Below, one piece after another: positions 28,867-39,244 of a DNA stretch of 64,000 bases; position 1 is the stretch's first letter, and every line of letters starts with the position of its first letter. This stretch comes from Sphingomonadaceae bacterium (GTDB lineage: Bacteria > Pseudomonadota > Alphaproteobacteria > Sphingomonadales > Sphingomonadaceae): contig JANYEY010000050.1 in the NCBI GenBank assembly GCA_025359685.1, forward strand, positions 1 to 64,000, given 5' to 3'. The notes under the pieces are model-generated. The model was not told the DNA's origin. It ran no database searches and worked only from the letters and a program-made list of their open reading frames with translations. The position numbers and the translations under genes are program-made.

Positions 28867-30648
28867 TCACCCCTTCGGCGGTTCCACCACCCGCAGCGCC
28901 AGTTCGCGCAGCTGGCGCGGTTCGGCCGGTGACGGCGCGCCCATCAGCAGGTCTTCGGCCTTCTGGTTCATCGGGAACAGCGTGATTTCACGCAGGTTCT
29001 GCACCCCGCAGATCAGCATGACCATGCGGTCGACCCCGGCGGCCATCCCGCCGTGCGGCGGCGCGCCGTACTGGAAGGCGCGGTACATCCCGCCAAAGCG
29101 GTCCTCGACGTCCTGCTGGGTCAGCCCGGTGAGTTCGAACGCCTTGACCATCAGGTCGGGGTGCTGGTTACGGATCGAGCCCGAGGCCAATTCATAGCCG
29201 TTGCAGACCATGTCGTACTGGTAGGCCTTGATCGACAGCGGATCCTGCGTTTCCAGCGCCTCAAGCCCGCCCTGCGGCATCGAGAACGGGTTGTGCGCGA
29301 AGTCGACCTTCTTGTTCTCATCATCCCATTCGTAGAACGGGAAGTCGATAATCCAGCAGAAGCGGAAGGCGTTCTGGTCGGTCAGTTCGAGCTGGTCGCC
29401 CACACGCACGCGGGCTGCACCGGCGAGCTTGGCCGCCTGGCTCTCGTTGCCGGCAGCAAAGAACGCGCCGTCATTCGGGCCGAGGCCAAGGCTGTCCCAC
29501 AACGCCGCCATCTTGTCTTCGCCGTGGTTCTTCGCAATCGGGCCGCCGAACACGCCGTCCTTGCGGGTGGCATAGCCAAGCCCCGCATGGCCTTCGCTGC
29601 GCGCCCATTCGTTCATCTCGTCGAAGAACTTGCGGCTGAGGCCGGCGGTGCCCGGTGCCGGGACCAGGCGCACGGTACCGCCATCGCCGACGATCCGTTC
29701 GAACAGGCCGAAGCCCGATGAACGGAATTCCTCGGTAACATCGCGGACGATCAGCGGGTTGCGCAGATCCGGCTTGTCGGTGCCGTAATCGAGCATCGCC
29801 TTGGCATAAGGAATGCGCGGGAATTCACCTGCCGGAGTGACCGATTTGCCGCCGGCAAACTTCTCGAAGATCCCGGCCATGACCGGCTCCATCGTGTCCC
29901 AGACTTCTTCCTGGGTGACGAAGCTCATCTCAAGATCGAGCTGGTAGAATTCGCCCGGCAGCCGGTCAGCGCGCGGATCTTCGTCGCGGAAGCACGGCGC
30001 GATCTGGAAATAGCGGTCGAAGCCCGCCACCATCAGCAGCTGCTTGTACTGCTGCGGGGCCTGCGGGAGGGCAAAGAACTTGCCGTTGTGGATGCGGCTC
30101 GGCACCAGAAAGTCGCGCGCGCCTTCGGGCGAGCTCGCGGTCAGGATCGGGGTCGAAAACTCGGTGAAACCGATGTCTTCCATCGCCCGCCGGGTTTCGC
30201 GGATCATCGCGGTGCGGGTCATGATGTTGGCGTGCAGCGTCTCACGCCGCAGATCGAGGAAGCGGTAGCGCAGGCGCACGTCTTCCGGATATTCCTGTTC
30301 GCCTGCTACTGGCAGCGGCAGTTCCTCGGCGCGGCTCAGCACGGTCGCGCCGCGGGCGTAGACCTCGATCTCGCCGCTCGGCAGGTTGGGGTTGATCGTC
30401 GAGGCGCTGCGGGCCTTCACTTCGCCATCGATCGTCACCACGCTTTCCACCCGCAGACCATCGAGAATGGCCAGCGCCGGGCTGTCGCTGTCGGCGACGA
30501 TCTGGGTCATCCCGTAGTGATCGCGCAGGTCAACAAACAGCACACCGCCGTGATCGCGCTTGCGGTGGACCCAGCCTGAGAGGCGGACGGTCTGTCCGAC
30601 ATCATCAGCGCGCAGCGCGCCGCAGGTGTGGGAGCGGTAAATATGCAT
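28867..30648 (-). CDS. aspS: Aspartyl-tRNA synthetase
   Basis: [51 protein letters not shown]...[50 protein letters not shown]. Confidence 0.97.
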   Translation of the reverse strand: MHIYRSHTCGALRADDVGQTVRLSGWVHRKRDHGGVLFVDLRDHYGMTQIVADSDSPALAILDGLRVESVVTIDGEVKARSASTINPNLPSGEIEVYARGATVLSRAEELPLPVAGEQEYPEDVRLRYRFLDLRRETLHANIMTRTAMIRETRRAMEDIGFTEFSTPILTASSPEGARDFLVPSRIHNGKFFALPQAPQQYKQLLMVAGFDRYFQIAPCFRDEDPRADRLPGEFYQLDLEMSFVTQEEVWDTMEPVMAGIFEKFAGGKSVTPAGEFPRIPYAKAMLDYGTDKPDLRNPLIVRDVTEEFRSSGFGLFERIVGDGGTVRLVPAPGTAGLSRKFFDEMNEWARSEGHAGLGYATRKDGVFGGPIAKNHGEDKMAALWDSLGLGPNDGAFFAAGNESQAAKLAGAARVRVGDQLELTDQNAFRFCWIIDFPFYEWDDENKKVDFAHNPFSMPQGGLEALETQDPLSIKAYQYDMVCNGYELASGSIRNQHPDLMVKAFELTGLTQQDVEDRFGGMYRAFQYGAPPHGGMAAGVDRMVMLICGVQNLREITLFPMNQKAEDLLMGAPSPAEPRQLRELALRVVEPPKG

Positions 30649-30784
30649 CGAAACACTTTCAATTTGGCCTGCTTTAATGCAGGGGGAAGGCGCGGCTAAC
30701 AGGCGATGGCCGCACATTTGTCAAGCCGCGGACCCGCACGGGTCCAACGATCAGGGCTGGCGTCGGCCCATACAGAAAAGAACA

Positions 30785-32020
30785 ATGAAGATACATCCGC
30801 TAATTACCACGTCGGCCGCACTGGCTGACCTGTGCTCCCGCCTCGCCAAAGCTGACTTCGTGTGCGTCGACACCGAATTCATGCGCGAGAATACCTTCTG
30901 GCCAGAACTGTGTCTGATCCAGATCGCCGACAGCGAGGAAGCTGCGGCGATCGATCCGCTTGCGCGCGATATCGACATGCAGCCGTTGATGGACCTGCTG
31001 GTCAATAATGAGGACGTGCTGAAGATCTTCCATGCCGGCGGACAGGACGTTGAGATCATCTACAATATCACTGGCAAGACCCCGCACCCGATCTTCGATA
31101 CCCAGATCGCGATGATGGCGGTCAGCCAGTCCGAACAGATCGGTTATTCGAACCTGGTCGAATCGTGGCTTGGCACGGTGGTCGACAAAGGCGCGCGGTT
31201 TACCGACTGGTCGCGGCGGCCGCTCACCGAGCGTCAGATTGACTACGCCATCGGCGATGTGACTTATCTTTCAACGATTTTCCCCAAATTGCTCAAGCGG
31301 CTTATCAAGACCGGGCGCGGCGAGTGGCTCAATATCGAGATGGAGAAGCTCGCCGATCCGGCCAATTACCGCAACGATCCTGCCCAGGCGTGGCACCGGA
31401 TCAAGGCATCCGGGCGCAACCCGGCGATGCTCGGGCGGCTCAAGGCTCTGGCGCAGTGGCGCGAGATCGAAGCGCAGGACAAGAACATCCCGCGCGGGCG
31501 GATTGCGCGCGATGAAACCGTTGCCGATATCGCCAGCCACCCGCCCAAGACTCAAGCCGATCTCGCCAAGGTGCGCGGGCTCTCCGCCGGGTGGAAGGAT
31601 AACGAAATCGGCCGCCGCCTGATGGCCGCGATCGACAGCGCCCAGCCGATGACCGACGCCGAATTGCCCCCACGCACGCCCAGAGGCGCGCCGCTGGGCA
31701 AAGAAGGCGCGCTGGTTGCCGACCTGCTGAAGCTGCTGCTCAAGATCCGCAGCCGCGAAATCGACGTGGCCGCGCGGCTGCTCGCCCGGAGCGAAGACCT
31801 TGAGCTGCTCGCCGCCGGGGTGCGCGAACTGCCGATGCTGCAGGGCTGGCGGTTCGAACAGTTCGGCAAGGACGCGCTCGATCTGGTTGAGGGCAAGATG
31901 GCCTTCGCGGTGGTCAATGGCCGACTCAAGATGACGCACGTCGACGATACCAAGGTGGCCGAAGACGCTGCCAACGACGATGTGTCCGAGGATGTGTTGT
32001 TGGGCGACGATCCCGAGTGA
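30785..32020 (+). CDS. rnd: Ribonuclease D
   Basis: VCVDTEFMRENTFWPELCLIQIAD...KIFHAGGQDVEIIYN...DTQIAMMAVSQSEQIGYSNLVESWLG; HRDC region. Confidence 0.95.
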   Translation: MKIHPLITTSAALADLCSRLAKADFVCVDTEFMRENTFWPELCLIQIADSEEAAAIDPLARDIDMQPLMDLLVNNEDVLKIFHAGGQDVEIIYNITGKTPHPIFDTQIAMMAVSQSEQIGYSNLVESWLGTVVDKGARFTDWSRRPLTERQIDYAIGDVTYLSTIFPKLLKRLIKTGRGEWLNIEMEKLADPANYRNDPAQAWHRIKASGRNPAMLGRLKALAQWREIEAQDKNIPRGRIARDETVADIASHPPKTQADLAKVRGLSAGWKDNEIGRRLMAAIDSAQPMTDAELPPRTPRGAPLGKEGALVADLLKLLLKIRSREIDVAARLLARSEDLELLAAGVRELPMLQGWRFEQFGKDALDLVEGKMAFAVVNGRLKMTHVDDTKVAEDAANDDVSEDVLLGDDPE

Positions 32021-32913
32021 GCAAATACCTGCCCACGCTCAAGCAGCTGCAATATCTTGTCGCGCTGCATGAACATGGACATTTCGGCCGGGCCGCCGAT
32101 GCCTGCTTCGTCTCGCAATCAACGCTTTCCGCCGGCCTGCGCGATCTGGAAACGCTGCTTGGCGTGGTGCTGGTCGAGCGGACCAAGCGCGCGGTGCGGT
32201 TTACCCCGCTGGGCAATGCGGTGGTCGCCAAGGCGCACCGCCTGCTGCGTGAGGCCGAGGAGCTCAGCGACATGGTGCAGAGCTCGGGCCAGCCGCTGTC
32301 GGGCGAGTTGCGGATGAGCGTGATCCCGACCATCGCCCCGTTCCTGCTCCCGCGCATGCTCCCCCGCCTGCGCCGCGAACGTCCGGCGCTGAAGCTCTAC
32401 CTGCGCGAGGAAACTAGCGCGGCGGCGATCGAATCGCTGCATCACGGGCGCAGCGATTGCGTGCTGCTCGCGCTGCCCTTCCCCACTGGCGAGGTCGAGA
32501 AAGAAACGATCGAACTCGATGCGCTCTATGTCGCCTTCCCCAAGGACGATCCACGCGATCCGCCCGCCGAGATCGACCCGGCGTTGATCGACGAGCACCG
32601 GTTGCTGCTGCTCGAGGACGGGCACTGCCTCAAAGAACATGCCCTCGCCGCCTGCAACCGCCCCGAACTGCGCGCCAGTGCGACGATGATCGGCACCAGC
32701 CTGCACACGTTGGTGCAGATGGTTGATAATGGCCTGGGCCTGACGATGCTGCCCGAAATGGCGCTCGATGCGGGGATTCTCAACGGCACGCAGGTCGTTG
32801 CCCGCCCCTTGAAGAGTGGCAACGCCAACCGCGAGATCGCGCTGGTCTGGCGCAAGAATTCCCCGCGCGGGGACGAGTTCAGGCTGCTGGCCGAGGAACT
32901 GCGGGCGGGTTGA
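32017..32913 (+). CDS. oxyR: LysR-family hydrogen-peroxide-sensing regulator OxyR
   Basis: LPTLKQLQYLVALHEHGHFGRAADACFVSQSTLSAGLRDLETLLGVVLVERTKR...DGHCLKEHALAAC. Confidence 0.85.
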   Translation: MSKYLPTLKQLQYLVALHEHGHFGRAADACFVSQSTLSAGLRDLETLLGVVLVERTKRAVRFTPLGNAVVAKAHRLLREAEELSDMVQSSGQPLSGELRMSVIPTIAPFLLPRMLPRLRRERPALKLYLREETSAAAIESLHHGRSDCVLLALPFPTGEVEKETIELDALYVAFPKDDPRDPPAEIDPALIDEHRLLLLEDGHCLKEHALAACNRPELRASATMIGTSLHTLVQMVDNGLGLTMLPEMALDAGILNGTQVVARPLKSGNANREIALVWRKNSPRGDEFRLLAEELRAG

Positions 32914-32942
32914 TGGTGGAAGACGATAGGGGCCCTCGCCCG

Positions 32943-33467
32943 ATGATACTCCGCGCGGCCGCGCGCAATGAAGTGTCGTGGAAAAACGGCGGCGGCGTAA
33001 CCAGCGAAATCGCGGCATACCCCGCGGGTTCCAGCATCGACAACTTCGGCTGGCGGATCAGCACCGCGCTGGTGACGGCCCCGGGACCCTTCTCAGTGTT
33101 CGAGGGCATCGACCGCAGCCTGACCGTGCTCGAAGGTAAACTTGCGCTACAGTTTGCCGAGGATAATCACGAAGTCATCCTTGAACCCTGTCAAAGCCAT
33201 AGTTTCGCCGGAGACGTCGCAGTGACAGGCGTCCCGCTCGGCGGCCCGGTGCGCGACCTTAACGTCATGGTTCGGCGCGGCGAGTGGCAGGCCGAGGTGA
33301 CCGCCTACTGTCCGCAGTTGAGCGGCAACGGGACTTTGATCGCGATTGCTACTCAGCCGGCCAAAGGGTTGATGACGCTCGATGCTGTGCAGTTGGATAA
33401 TGCCGCTCAGCTGCCAGCGGGTTTTGTCGGATATTTCGTTTGTCTGAAGCCGGCGACGGAGCCCTGA
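32943..33467 (+). CDS. HutD/Ves-family protein
   Basis: MILRAAARNEVSWKNGGGVTSEIAAYPAGSSIDNFGWRISTALVTAPGPFSVFEGIDRSLTVLEG. Confidence 0.88.
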   Translation: MILRAAARNEVSWKNGGGVTSEIAAYPAGSSIDNFGWRISTALVTAPGPFSVFEGIDRSLTVLEGKLALQFAEDNHEVILEPCQSHSFAGDVAVTGVPLGGPVRDLNVMVRRGEWQAEVTAYCPQLSGNGTLIAIATQPAKGLMTLDAVQLDNAAQLPAGFVGYFVCLKPATEP

Positions 33468-33474
33468 AGCCCGC

Positions 33475-34068
33475 TCAATCCATGTGCTTCAAACCGACCC
33501 GCAGGTAATCCCACCCGGTAATCACGGTTAGCACCGCAGCCAGCCACAGCGTGATCAGGCCGACGGTGTGCGGCACGTTCAGCTCGATCCCGCCCAGCAC
33601 CACGTTCCACCACGGCATCGCATTGCCCAGGATCAGCGCGCCGAAGCAGATCATCTGGAAGGTGGTCTTCCACTTGGCCAGACGGCTGACGGGGACCGAG
33701 ACCTGAATGCCGCCGAGGAATTCGCGCAGTCCTGAAATTGCGATTTCGCGGATCAGGATCACTAGCCCCGCGATAACGTGCATATCGCCCACATAGGGCC
33801 CGCGCAGCACCCCTTGCGCGGCGAGCACCAGGATCACCGCCGCGACCATGATCTTGTCGGCAATCGGATCGAGGAACGCACCGAGCTTGCTCACCGCGCC
33901 GTAAGACCGCGCGACATAGCCATCGAAATAATCGGTCAGCCCCATCAGCGTGTACATGGCAAAACCTAACCCATAGCCAAGCCGCCAGTCCGGCCACCAC
34001 AACAGCGCGACCAGCAAGGGAACCGCGACGATCCGCGACAGGGTGAGCAGGTTCGGCAGCGTCAGCAT
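33475..34068 (-). CDS. pgsA: CDP-diacylglycerol--glycerol-3-phosphate 3-phosphatidyltransferase
   Basis: MLTLPNLLTLSRIVAVPLLVALLWW...LTDYFDGYVARSYGAVSKLGAFLDPIADKIMVA. Confidence 0.94.
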   Translation of the reverse strand: MLTLPNLLTLSRIVAVPLLVALLWWPDWRLGYGLGFAMYTLMGLTDYFDGYVARSYGAVSKLGAFLDPIADKIMVAAVILVLAAQGVLRGPYVGDMHVIAGLVILIREIAISGLREFLGGIQVSVPVSRLAKWKTTFQMICFGALILGNAMPWWNVVLGGIELNVPHTVGLITLWLAAVLTVITGWDYLRVGLKHMD

Positions 34069-34180
34069 CGTCTGCGGACATAGCGCCCCTGTCGCGCATG
34101 CAAAAGAGCGACTTAGCGCTTGTCCGCACCGCAACTGCCGTTAGGGTCCCGGCAACCTCGGGGCGGCGCAAAGCAATACC

Positions 34181-35491
34181 ATGACCACGCAGACTCATCT
34201 GATTCACAGCCGGCGCTTCCTGCCGCTGTTCGTCACCCAATTGCTCAATGCTTTCAATGACAACCTGTTCAAGAACGCGATGGTGCTGTTCGTCGTGTAC
34301 CAGGTTTACAATTCCGAAGCTGCCGAAGGCCAGTTCAGTGCGATTGCCTCGGCGGTGTTCATCCTGCCGTTCTTCATTCTCTCTGCCGTGGCAGGTCAGC
34401 TCGCCGATATGCGCGACAAGGCGCGAATCATCCGGATCGTGAAAGCGTGCGAGATCGGGATCATGACGGTCGGCGCGGCGGGCCTGCTGATGGCGTGGCA
34501 AGGCCTTGCGGTCACCACGCTGGCGATCCCGCTGATGCTGCTCGCGCTGTTCGGGATGGGGGTTCATTCCACCTTTTTTGGTCCGATCAAGTACGCGATC
34601 CTGCCCCAGCACCTGCACCCCGATGAAGTGCTCGCGGGGACCGGACTGGTTGAAGCCGGAACTTATATCGCGATCCTGGCCGGCACGATCCTGGCGGGCT
34701 GGATCCCGGTGCAATGGGCTGCAGCCGGAGTGATCGTGACGGCAGTGATCGGCTATTTCACCAGCCGCGCCGTGCCCCCGGCCCCGCCTCATCACGAGCC
34801 CGAGCCGCTCGACTTCCACTTGCTCCGCGCCTCATGGGCTCTGGTGCGCAACACCAGCCACGATCGGCGGGTGTTCCTCGCGGTCATGGCGATCAGCTTT
34901 TTCTGGACTATCGGCACGGTGCTGTTCGTCCAGTTCCCGCCGCTCGCCAAGAATGTGCTGTCCGCCAGCAAGGAAGTCGCCAGCCTGTTCCTGGTGATCT
35001 TCTCGATCGGGGTGGCGATCGGCTCGATGTCGGTCAACGCGCTGCTCAAGGGTACCGTATCGGCGCGATATTCGCCTTCATCGGTGCTGGTGATGGGGCT
35101 GTTCGTGGTCGGCTTCTATCTAGTTTGCCGGCAGTGGACTCCCGACACCTCCGGGCTGCTCGACGTCAAGGGCTTCATGGCCGAGCCGCTGGCGGTGCCG
35201 CTGCTGCTGTGCCTGCTGGGCATTGCCATCGCCGGCGGCATGTTCGTAGTTCCGCTCTATGCCTTCCTGACGACTTTTGTCGACAAGTCGCAGACCTCGC
35301 GGACGATTGCCGCGAACAACATCGTCAATTCGTTCGCGATGGTGATGGGCGCGTTGCTGGCCAGCGGACTGTCGCTTGGCGGGGTGCCGATCGTCCAGCA
35401 AGTGCTGCTCAGCGCGGCGATGTGTCTGGTCGCTGCATGGATCGCGAGGCTGCTAGTCGCAGCCGAGGGCCTACCCCGGCCGGACGCCTGA
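34181..35491 (+). CDS. MFS transporter
   Basis: RRFLPLFVTQLLNAFNDNLFKNAMVLFVVYQVYNSEAAEGQFSAIASAVFILPFFILSAVAGQLADMRDKARII; 12-TM like. Confidence 0.88.
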   Translation: MTTQTHLIHSRRFLPLFVTQLLNAFNDNLFKNAMVLFVVYQVYNSEAAEGQFSAIASAVFILPFFILSAVAGQLADMRDKARIIRIVKACEIGIMTVGAAGLLMAWQGLAVTTLAIPLMLLALFGMGVHSTFFGPIKYAILPQHLHPDEVLAGTGLVEAGTYIAILAGTILAGWIPVQWAAAGVIVTAVIGYFTSRAVPPAPPHHEPEPLDFHLLRASWALVRNTSHDRRVFLAVMAISFFWTIGTVLFVQFPPLAKNVLSASKEVASLFLVIFSIGVAIGSMSVNALLKGTVSARYSPSSVLVMGLFVVGFYLVCRQWTPDTSGLLDVKGFMAEPLAVPLLLCLLGIAIAGGMFVVPLYAFLTTFVDKSQTSRTIAANNIVNSFAMVMGALLASGLSLGGVPIVQQVLLSAAMCLVAAWIARLLVAAEGLPRPDA

Positions 35492-35695
35492 TCAGGCGAT
35501 ATACAGCGATACGGCGATGAAGCAGGCGCAGTAGGCCAGCAGGAACTCTTTGAGGTCCTGCAGCCAGCGCGGCTTCGGCACCGCGGGAGCGGGGGTGACA
35601 ACCGCAACCTCGCCGCCGCGACGGACATGGGGAGCAAGACTGGCCAGGAATGGATGGCGAGCCTGTTCATCGGTGAGTACCAGCGACCTTCTCAT
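35492..35695 (-). CDS. Small hypothetical membrane-anchored protein
   Basis: MRRSLVLTDEQARHPFLASLAPHVRRGGEVAVVTPAPAVPKPRWLQDLKEFLLAYCACFIAVSLYIA, C-terminal TM. Confidence 0.6.
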   Translation of the reverse strand: MRRSLVLTDEQARHPFLASLAPHVRRGGEVAVVTPAPAVPKPRWLQDLKEFLLAYCACFIAVSLYIA

Positions 35696-35843
35696 GACGC
35701 TTGGGTTAAGAACTTAGAAACCATCGTACCAGCCGGAAAATCGCGGTTAATATGCACATTCCCATAGTGGCACAGGTCCGCTGCAAGGGATGAACGGTGC
35801 GCTCCACGTTGCGGCAGCGGCGCAGCCTCGCTAAAGCCCGCGC

Positions 35844-37511
35844 ATGACCGAGCACACGACAGTTAACGGCGGGCGGCTGCTAGTCGATTGCCTCGTCGCC
35901 CAAGGCGCCGACCGCATCTTTACAGTTCCGGGCGAAAGCTTTCTGGCGGTGCTTGATGCGCTGCACGACACTCCCGAGATCGAGACGGTGGTGTGCCGCC
36001 AGGAAGGCGGCGCAGCGTTCATGGCCTGCGCCGATGGGGCGATGACCGGCAAACCGGGCGTGTGCTTCGTCACCCGCGGTCCCGGCGCGACCAATGCCAG
36101 CATCGGCGTCCACGTCGCGATGCAGGATTCGCAAGCCATGCTGCTGTTCATCGGCGACGTCGATCGCGGCATGAAGGACCGCGAAGGTTTTCAGGAAGTC
36201 GATTTCGGCGCGATGTTCGGCCCGCTGGCCAAGCTGGTGCTGCGGATCGACGATGCTGCGCGCATTCCCGAATATGTCGCGCGGGCATGGAACGTGGTCT
36301 TGGCGGGCCGCCCCGGCCCGGTGGTGATCGCTCTGCCCGAAGATATGTTGCTCGAACAGGTGACCGGCGCTCAGCCGCGCCCTGCCGTCGCTCGCCCGGC
36401 GCAGGCCGTCTGCCCGGACGCAATGGGCGTGCTGATCGAGATGATCGAAGCTGCTGCGTCTCCGATCGCGATCGTCGGCGGTGCGGGCTGGCACGCCAAG
36501 GCGCGGCAGCACTTCACCAGCTTTGCCGAGCGGATCGGCCTGCCCGTGGCTGGCGCGTTCCGCCGTCAGGATGCAATTTCGAACGCCAGCCCGGTCTGGG
36601 CCGGCAACCTCGGCTATGGCCCCAATCCCAAGCTGGTCGAGCGGATCAAAGGGGCTGATCTGGTCATCGCAGTCGGCGCGCGGCTGGGCGAGGCCACGAC
36701 CGACAGCTATACTTTGGTCACGCCCGAACATCCGGGCCAACTGCTGGTTCACGTTCACCCCGATCCAAACGAACTCGGCCGGGTCTACCGCGCCGATCTC
36801 GCGATCTGCGCCGATATGGCCGAGTTCGCCGAAGCCGCCGACCTGTGGGACGATGATTTGATCTCGTTCGATGCGGGCCAAGAAGCGCACCTCGAATGGC
36901 TGGACTGGACGACCGCAAAGCCCGCGCCCTACCCGCTCGATATGGCCGCCTGCGTCACCGAGATGCGCGACATGCTGCCGGGCGACAGCATCATCTGCAA
37001 CGGCGCGGGCAACTTCTCGGGCTGGTGGCACCGTTATTGGCACTACGATGGTTTCCCGACCCAGCTTGCGCCGACCGCCGGAGCGATGGGCTATGGCGTT
37101 CCCGCCGCGGTTGCAGCAGCGCTGCGCCATCCGGAACGGACCGTGGTCGCGCTGGCCGGAGACGGCGATTTCCTAATGAACGGTCAGGAACTGGCCACTG
37201 CGGTACAATACGGCTGCGACCTGCTGGTCGTGCTGGTCGACAACAGCGCTTACGGCACAATCCGCATGCATCAGGAACGCGAGTTTCCAGAGCGGGTTTC
37301 GGGCACCACGCTGCACAACCCTGATTTTGCGGCGCTGGCGGTGGCTTATGGTGGCTGGGCAACCCGGGTCGAGACGACAGATCAGTTCAAGACGGCGCTG
37401 GCCGAGGCGCAGAGCCGCAAGGGGCTGCGGCTGTTGCACCTTATTATCGATGTCGAGCAGTTAAGCGCTGGCGGGGCGACGATCTCGGGGCTGCGGGCAC
37501 GCAAAGCCTAG
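35844..37511 (+). CDS. Thiamine-pyrophosphate-binding protein (acetolactate synthase-like)
   Basis: GADRIFTVPGESFLAVLDAL...VVCRQEGGAAFMACADG...GAGNFSGWWHRYW...MGYGVPAAVAAALRHPERTVVALAGDGDFLMNGQELATAVQYG. Confidence 0.93.
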   Translation: MTEHTTVNGGRLLVDCLVAQGADRIFTVPGESFLAVLDALHDTPEIETVVCRQEGGAAFMACADGAMTGKPGVCFVTRGPGATNASIGVHVAMQDSQAMLLFIGDVDRGMKDREGFQEVDFGAMFGPLAKLVLRIDDAARIPEYVARAWNVVLAGRPGPVVIALPEDMLLEQVTGAQPRPAVARPAQAVCPDAMGVLIEMIEAAASPIAIVGGAGWHAKARQHFTSFAERIGLPVAGAFRRQDAISNASPVWAGNLGYGPNPKLVERIKGADLVIAVGARLGEATTDSYTLVTPEHPGQLLVHVHPDPNELGRVYRADLAICADMAEFAEAADLWDDDLISFDAGQEAHLEWLDWTTAKPAPYPLDMAACVTEMRDMLPGDSIICNGAGNFSGWWHRYWHYDGFPTQLAPTAGAMGYGVPAAVAAALRHPERTVVALAGDGDFLMNGQELATAVQYGCDLLVVLVDNSAYGTIRMHQEREFPERVSGTTLHNPDFAALAVAYGGWATRVETTDQFKTALAEAQSRKGLRLLHLIIDVEQLSAGGATISGLRARKA

Positions 37512-37550
37512 AGGTCCTCTCCATTTTGCGAAGCCAAATGGGGAGGACCT
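37512..37550. repeat. REP-like palindrome aggtcctctccatttt...aaatggggaggacct (copy 1)
   Basis: Imperfect hairpin immediately after a stop codon; related to 63757-63800. Confidence 0.6.
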
Positions 37551-37711
37551 GAGCTGTCTCATCTCAGACCATTTTCCTACATCGCTTCGCAATGGTACTA
37601 TCGTCACTGCTCGTTGAACTGGTTCGATCCACAAATCGCAGGCGAATGGGCCAGACAAGCACTCGGCCCGCACACGTTTTGGTGTCAACTTAGTGTGACC
37701 TTTGGCGCAAA

Positions 37712-38131
37712 TCACGCGTTCGACAGCGCCAGAATATGCTCCCACTCGGCCGGTTTGACCGGCGAGATCGAGAGGCGGAACTTGGTCAGCAGGTCCATGT
37801 CGGCCAGCGCCGGATCGGCCTTGATTTCCTTCAGCGTTACCGCCCGCTTGAGCTTCCGCACGGGCTTGACCTTGACCGAAGTCCACCGGCCGGTGTCGTC
37901 GGTCGGGTCCTGGAAGCCGGCCTTGGTAATCTTGATGATCCCGACAATCTCCACCCCCACGTTCGAATGGTAAAAAAACGCTTCGTCACCTACCTGCATC
38001 GCGCGCAAGTGGAGCCGTGCGGTGTAGTTGCGCACGCCATCCCAGGTGCCCTCACCCTCAGTCACCAGATCGTCCCAGCCATAGACATCGGGTTCGGACT
38101 TGAGCAGCCAGTACGATTTGATTTTGGTCAT
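37712..38131 (-). CDS. EVE domain-containing protein
   Basis: MTKIKSYWLLKSEPDVYGWDDLVTEGEGTWDGVRNYTARLHLRAMQVGDEAFFYHSNVGVEIVGIIKI. Confidence 0.95.
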   Translation of the reverse strand: MTKIKSYWLLKSEPDVYGWDDLVTEGEGTWDGVRNYTARLHLRAMQVGDEAFFYHSNVGVEIVGIIKITKAGFQDPTDDTGRWTSVKVKPVRKLKRAVTLKEIKADPALADMDLLTKFRLSISPVKPAEWEHILALSNA

Positions 38132-38207
38132 TCCAGCGCCCCGAAAAAGGTCTATGCACCCTCACTTAGCAATGCTCATAGCAAGGCAATTATGGACCCG
38201 TCCACCA

Positions 38208-39146
38208 ATGGTACTCGATAAACTCCCCGTCCTCTCGCTGGCCGACGACCAGGCCCGCTTTTCGCAAGATATCGGCGAAAGCTTCCGCAATTCCGGCTTC
38301 GCGCTGGTCAAGGATCACGGCATCGACGCCGATCTGATCGCCAAGGCCTGGAAGCTGACCGAAGACTTCTTCGCGCTCCCAGAAGCCGAGAAGCGCAGCT
38401 ATTTCGATGCGGCCAAAGCAGGTGCGCGCGGATACACCCCGTTCGGAACCGAGATTGCGAAGGGTGCCAAGGTCAGCGACCTCAAGGAATTCTGGCACGT
38501 CGGGCGCGATCTGCCCGAAGGCTCGCCGCTCGCCGATGCCTCGATGCCGCCCAACGTCTGGCCCACCCGTCCGGCAGAGTTCCGCGACGTGCTTGAGGCG
38601 CTTTACGCGCAGTTCGACATTGCCGGGGCGACGATCCTGTCGCGCATTGCGGTCTATCTCGGGCTCGATGAGCACTGGTTCGATCCCGCCATCGAAGACG
38701 GCAATTCGGTGCTGCGCCTGCTCCACTATCCGCCGCTGACGGGCATCGACGGCGAGGCGATACGTGCCGGGGCGCACGGCGATATCAACCTGATCACGCT
38801 ACTGCTCGGCGCTGAGGAAGCGGGCCTCGAATTGCTGACCAAGGAAGGCAACTGGATTTCGGCCTCTCCGCCCGAAGGCGCGCTGGTCATCAACGTCGGC
38901 GACATGCTCGAGCGGTTGACCAACCACATGCTGCCCTCGACCATTCACCGGGTGCGTAATCCGGATGCGGCGCGCGCGCAGTTCAGCCGCTATTCGATGC
39001 CGTTCTTCCTCCACCTGCGCAGCGATTTCCCGATTCGGACGCTGCCGCAATGCGTCACCCCGGACAATCCCGATCGCTATCCGCAGCCAATTCTGGCCGA
39101 CGAATTCCTCCAGCAGCGCCTGCGCGAAATCGGGCTCAAGAAGTAG
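38208..39146 (+). CDS. 2-oxoglutarate/Fe(II) oxygenase, isopenicillin N synthase family
   Basis: MVLDKLPVLSL...SFRNSGFALVKDHGIDADLI...GAHGDINLITLLLGAEEAGLELLTKEGNWISA...INVGDMLERLTNHMLPSTIHRVRNP. Confidence 0.92.
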   Translation: MVLDKLPVLSLADDQARFSQDIGESFRNSGFALVKDHGIDADLIAKAWKLTEDFFALPEAEKRSYFDAAKAGARGYTPFGTEIAKGAKVSDLKEFWHVGRDLPEGSPLADASMPPNVWPTRPAEFRDVLEALYAQFDIAGATILSRIAVYLGLDEHWFDPAIEDGNSVLRLLHYPPLTGIDGEAIRAGAHGDINLITLLLGAEEAGLELLTKEGNWISASPPEGALVINVGDMLERLTNHMLPSTIHRVRNPDAARAQFSRYSMPFFLHLRSDFPIRTLPQCVTPDNPDRYPQPILADEFLQQRLREIGLKK

Positions 39147-39244
39147 CAGGCCTACCCGCTAACGCGACGTAAAGCCGTCCTTAACGCTATTTTCAGGCCT
39201 CTCTGCGACACCTCGTCCTCGATACGATAAGGGGACGAACGCGC

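Noticed and set aside
33407-34819. 470-aa minus-strand ORF
   Set aside because: Out of frame over pgsA and antisense to the MFS gene; low-complexity composition.
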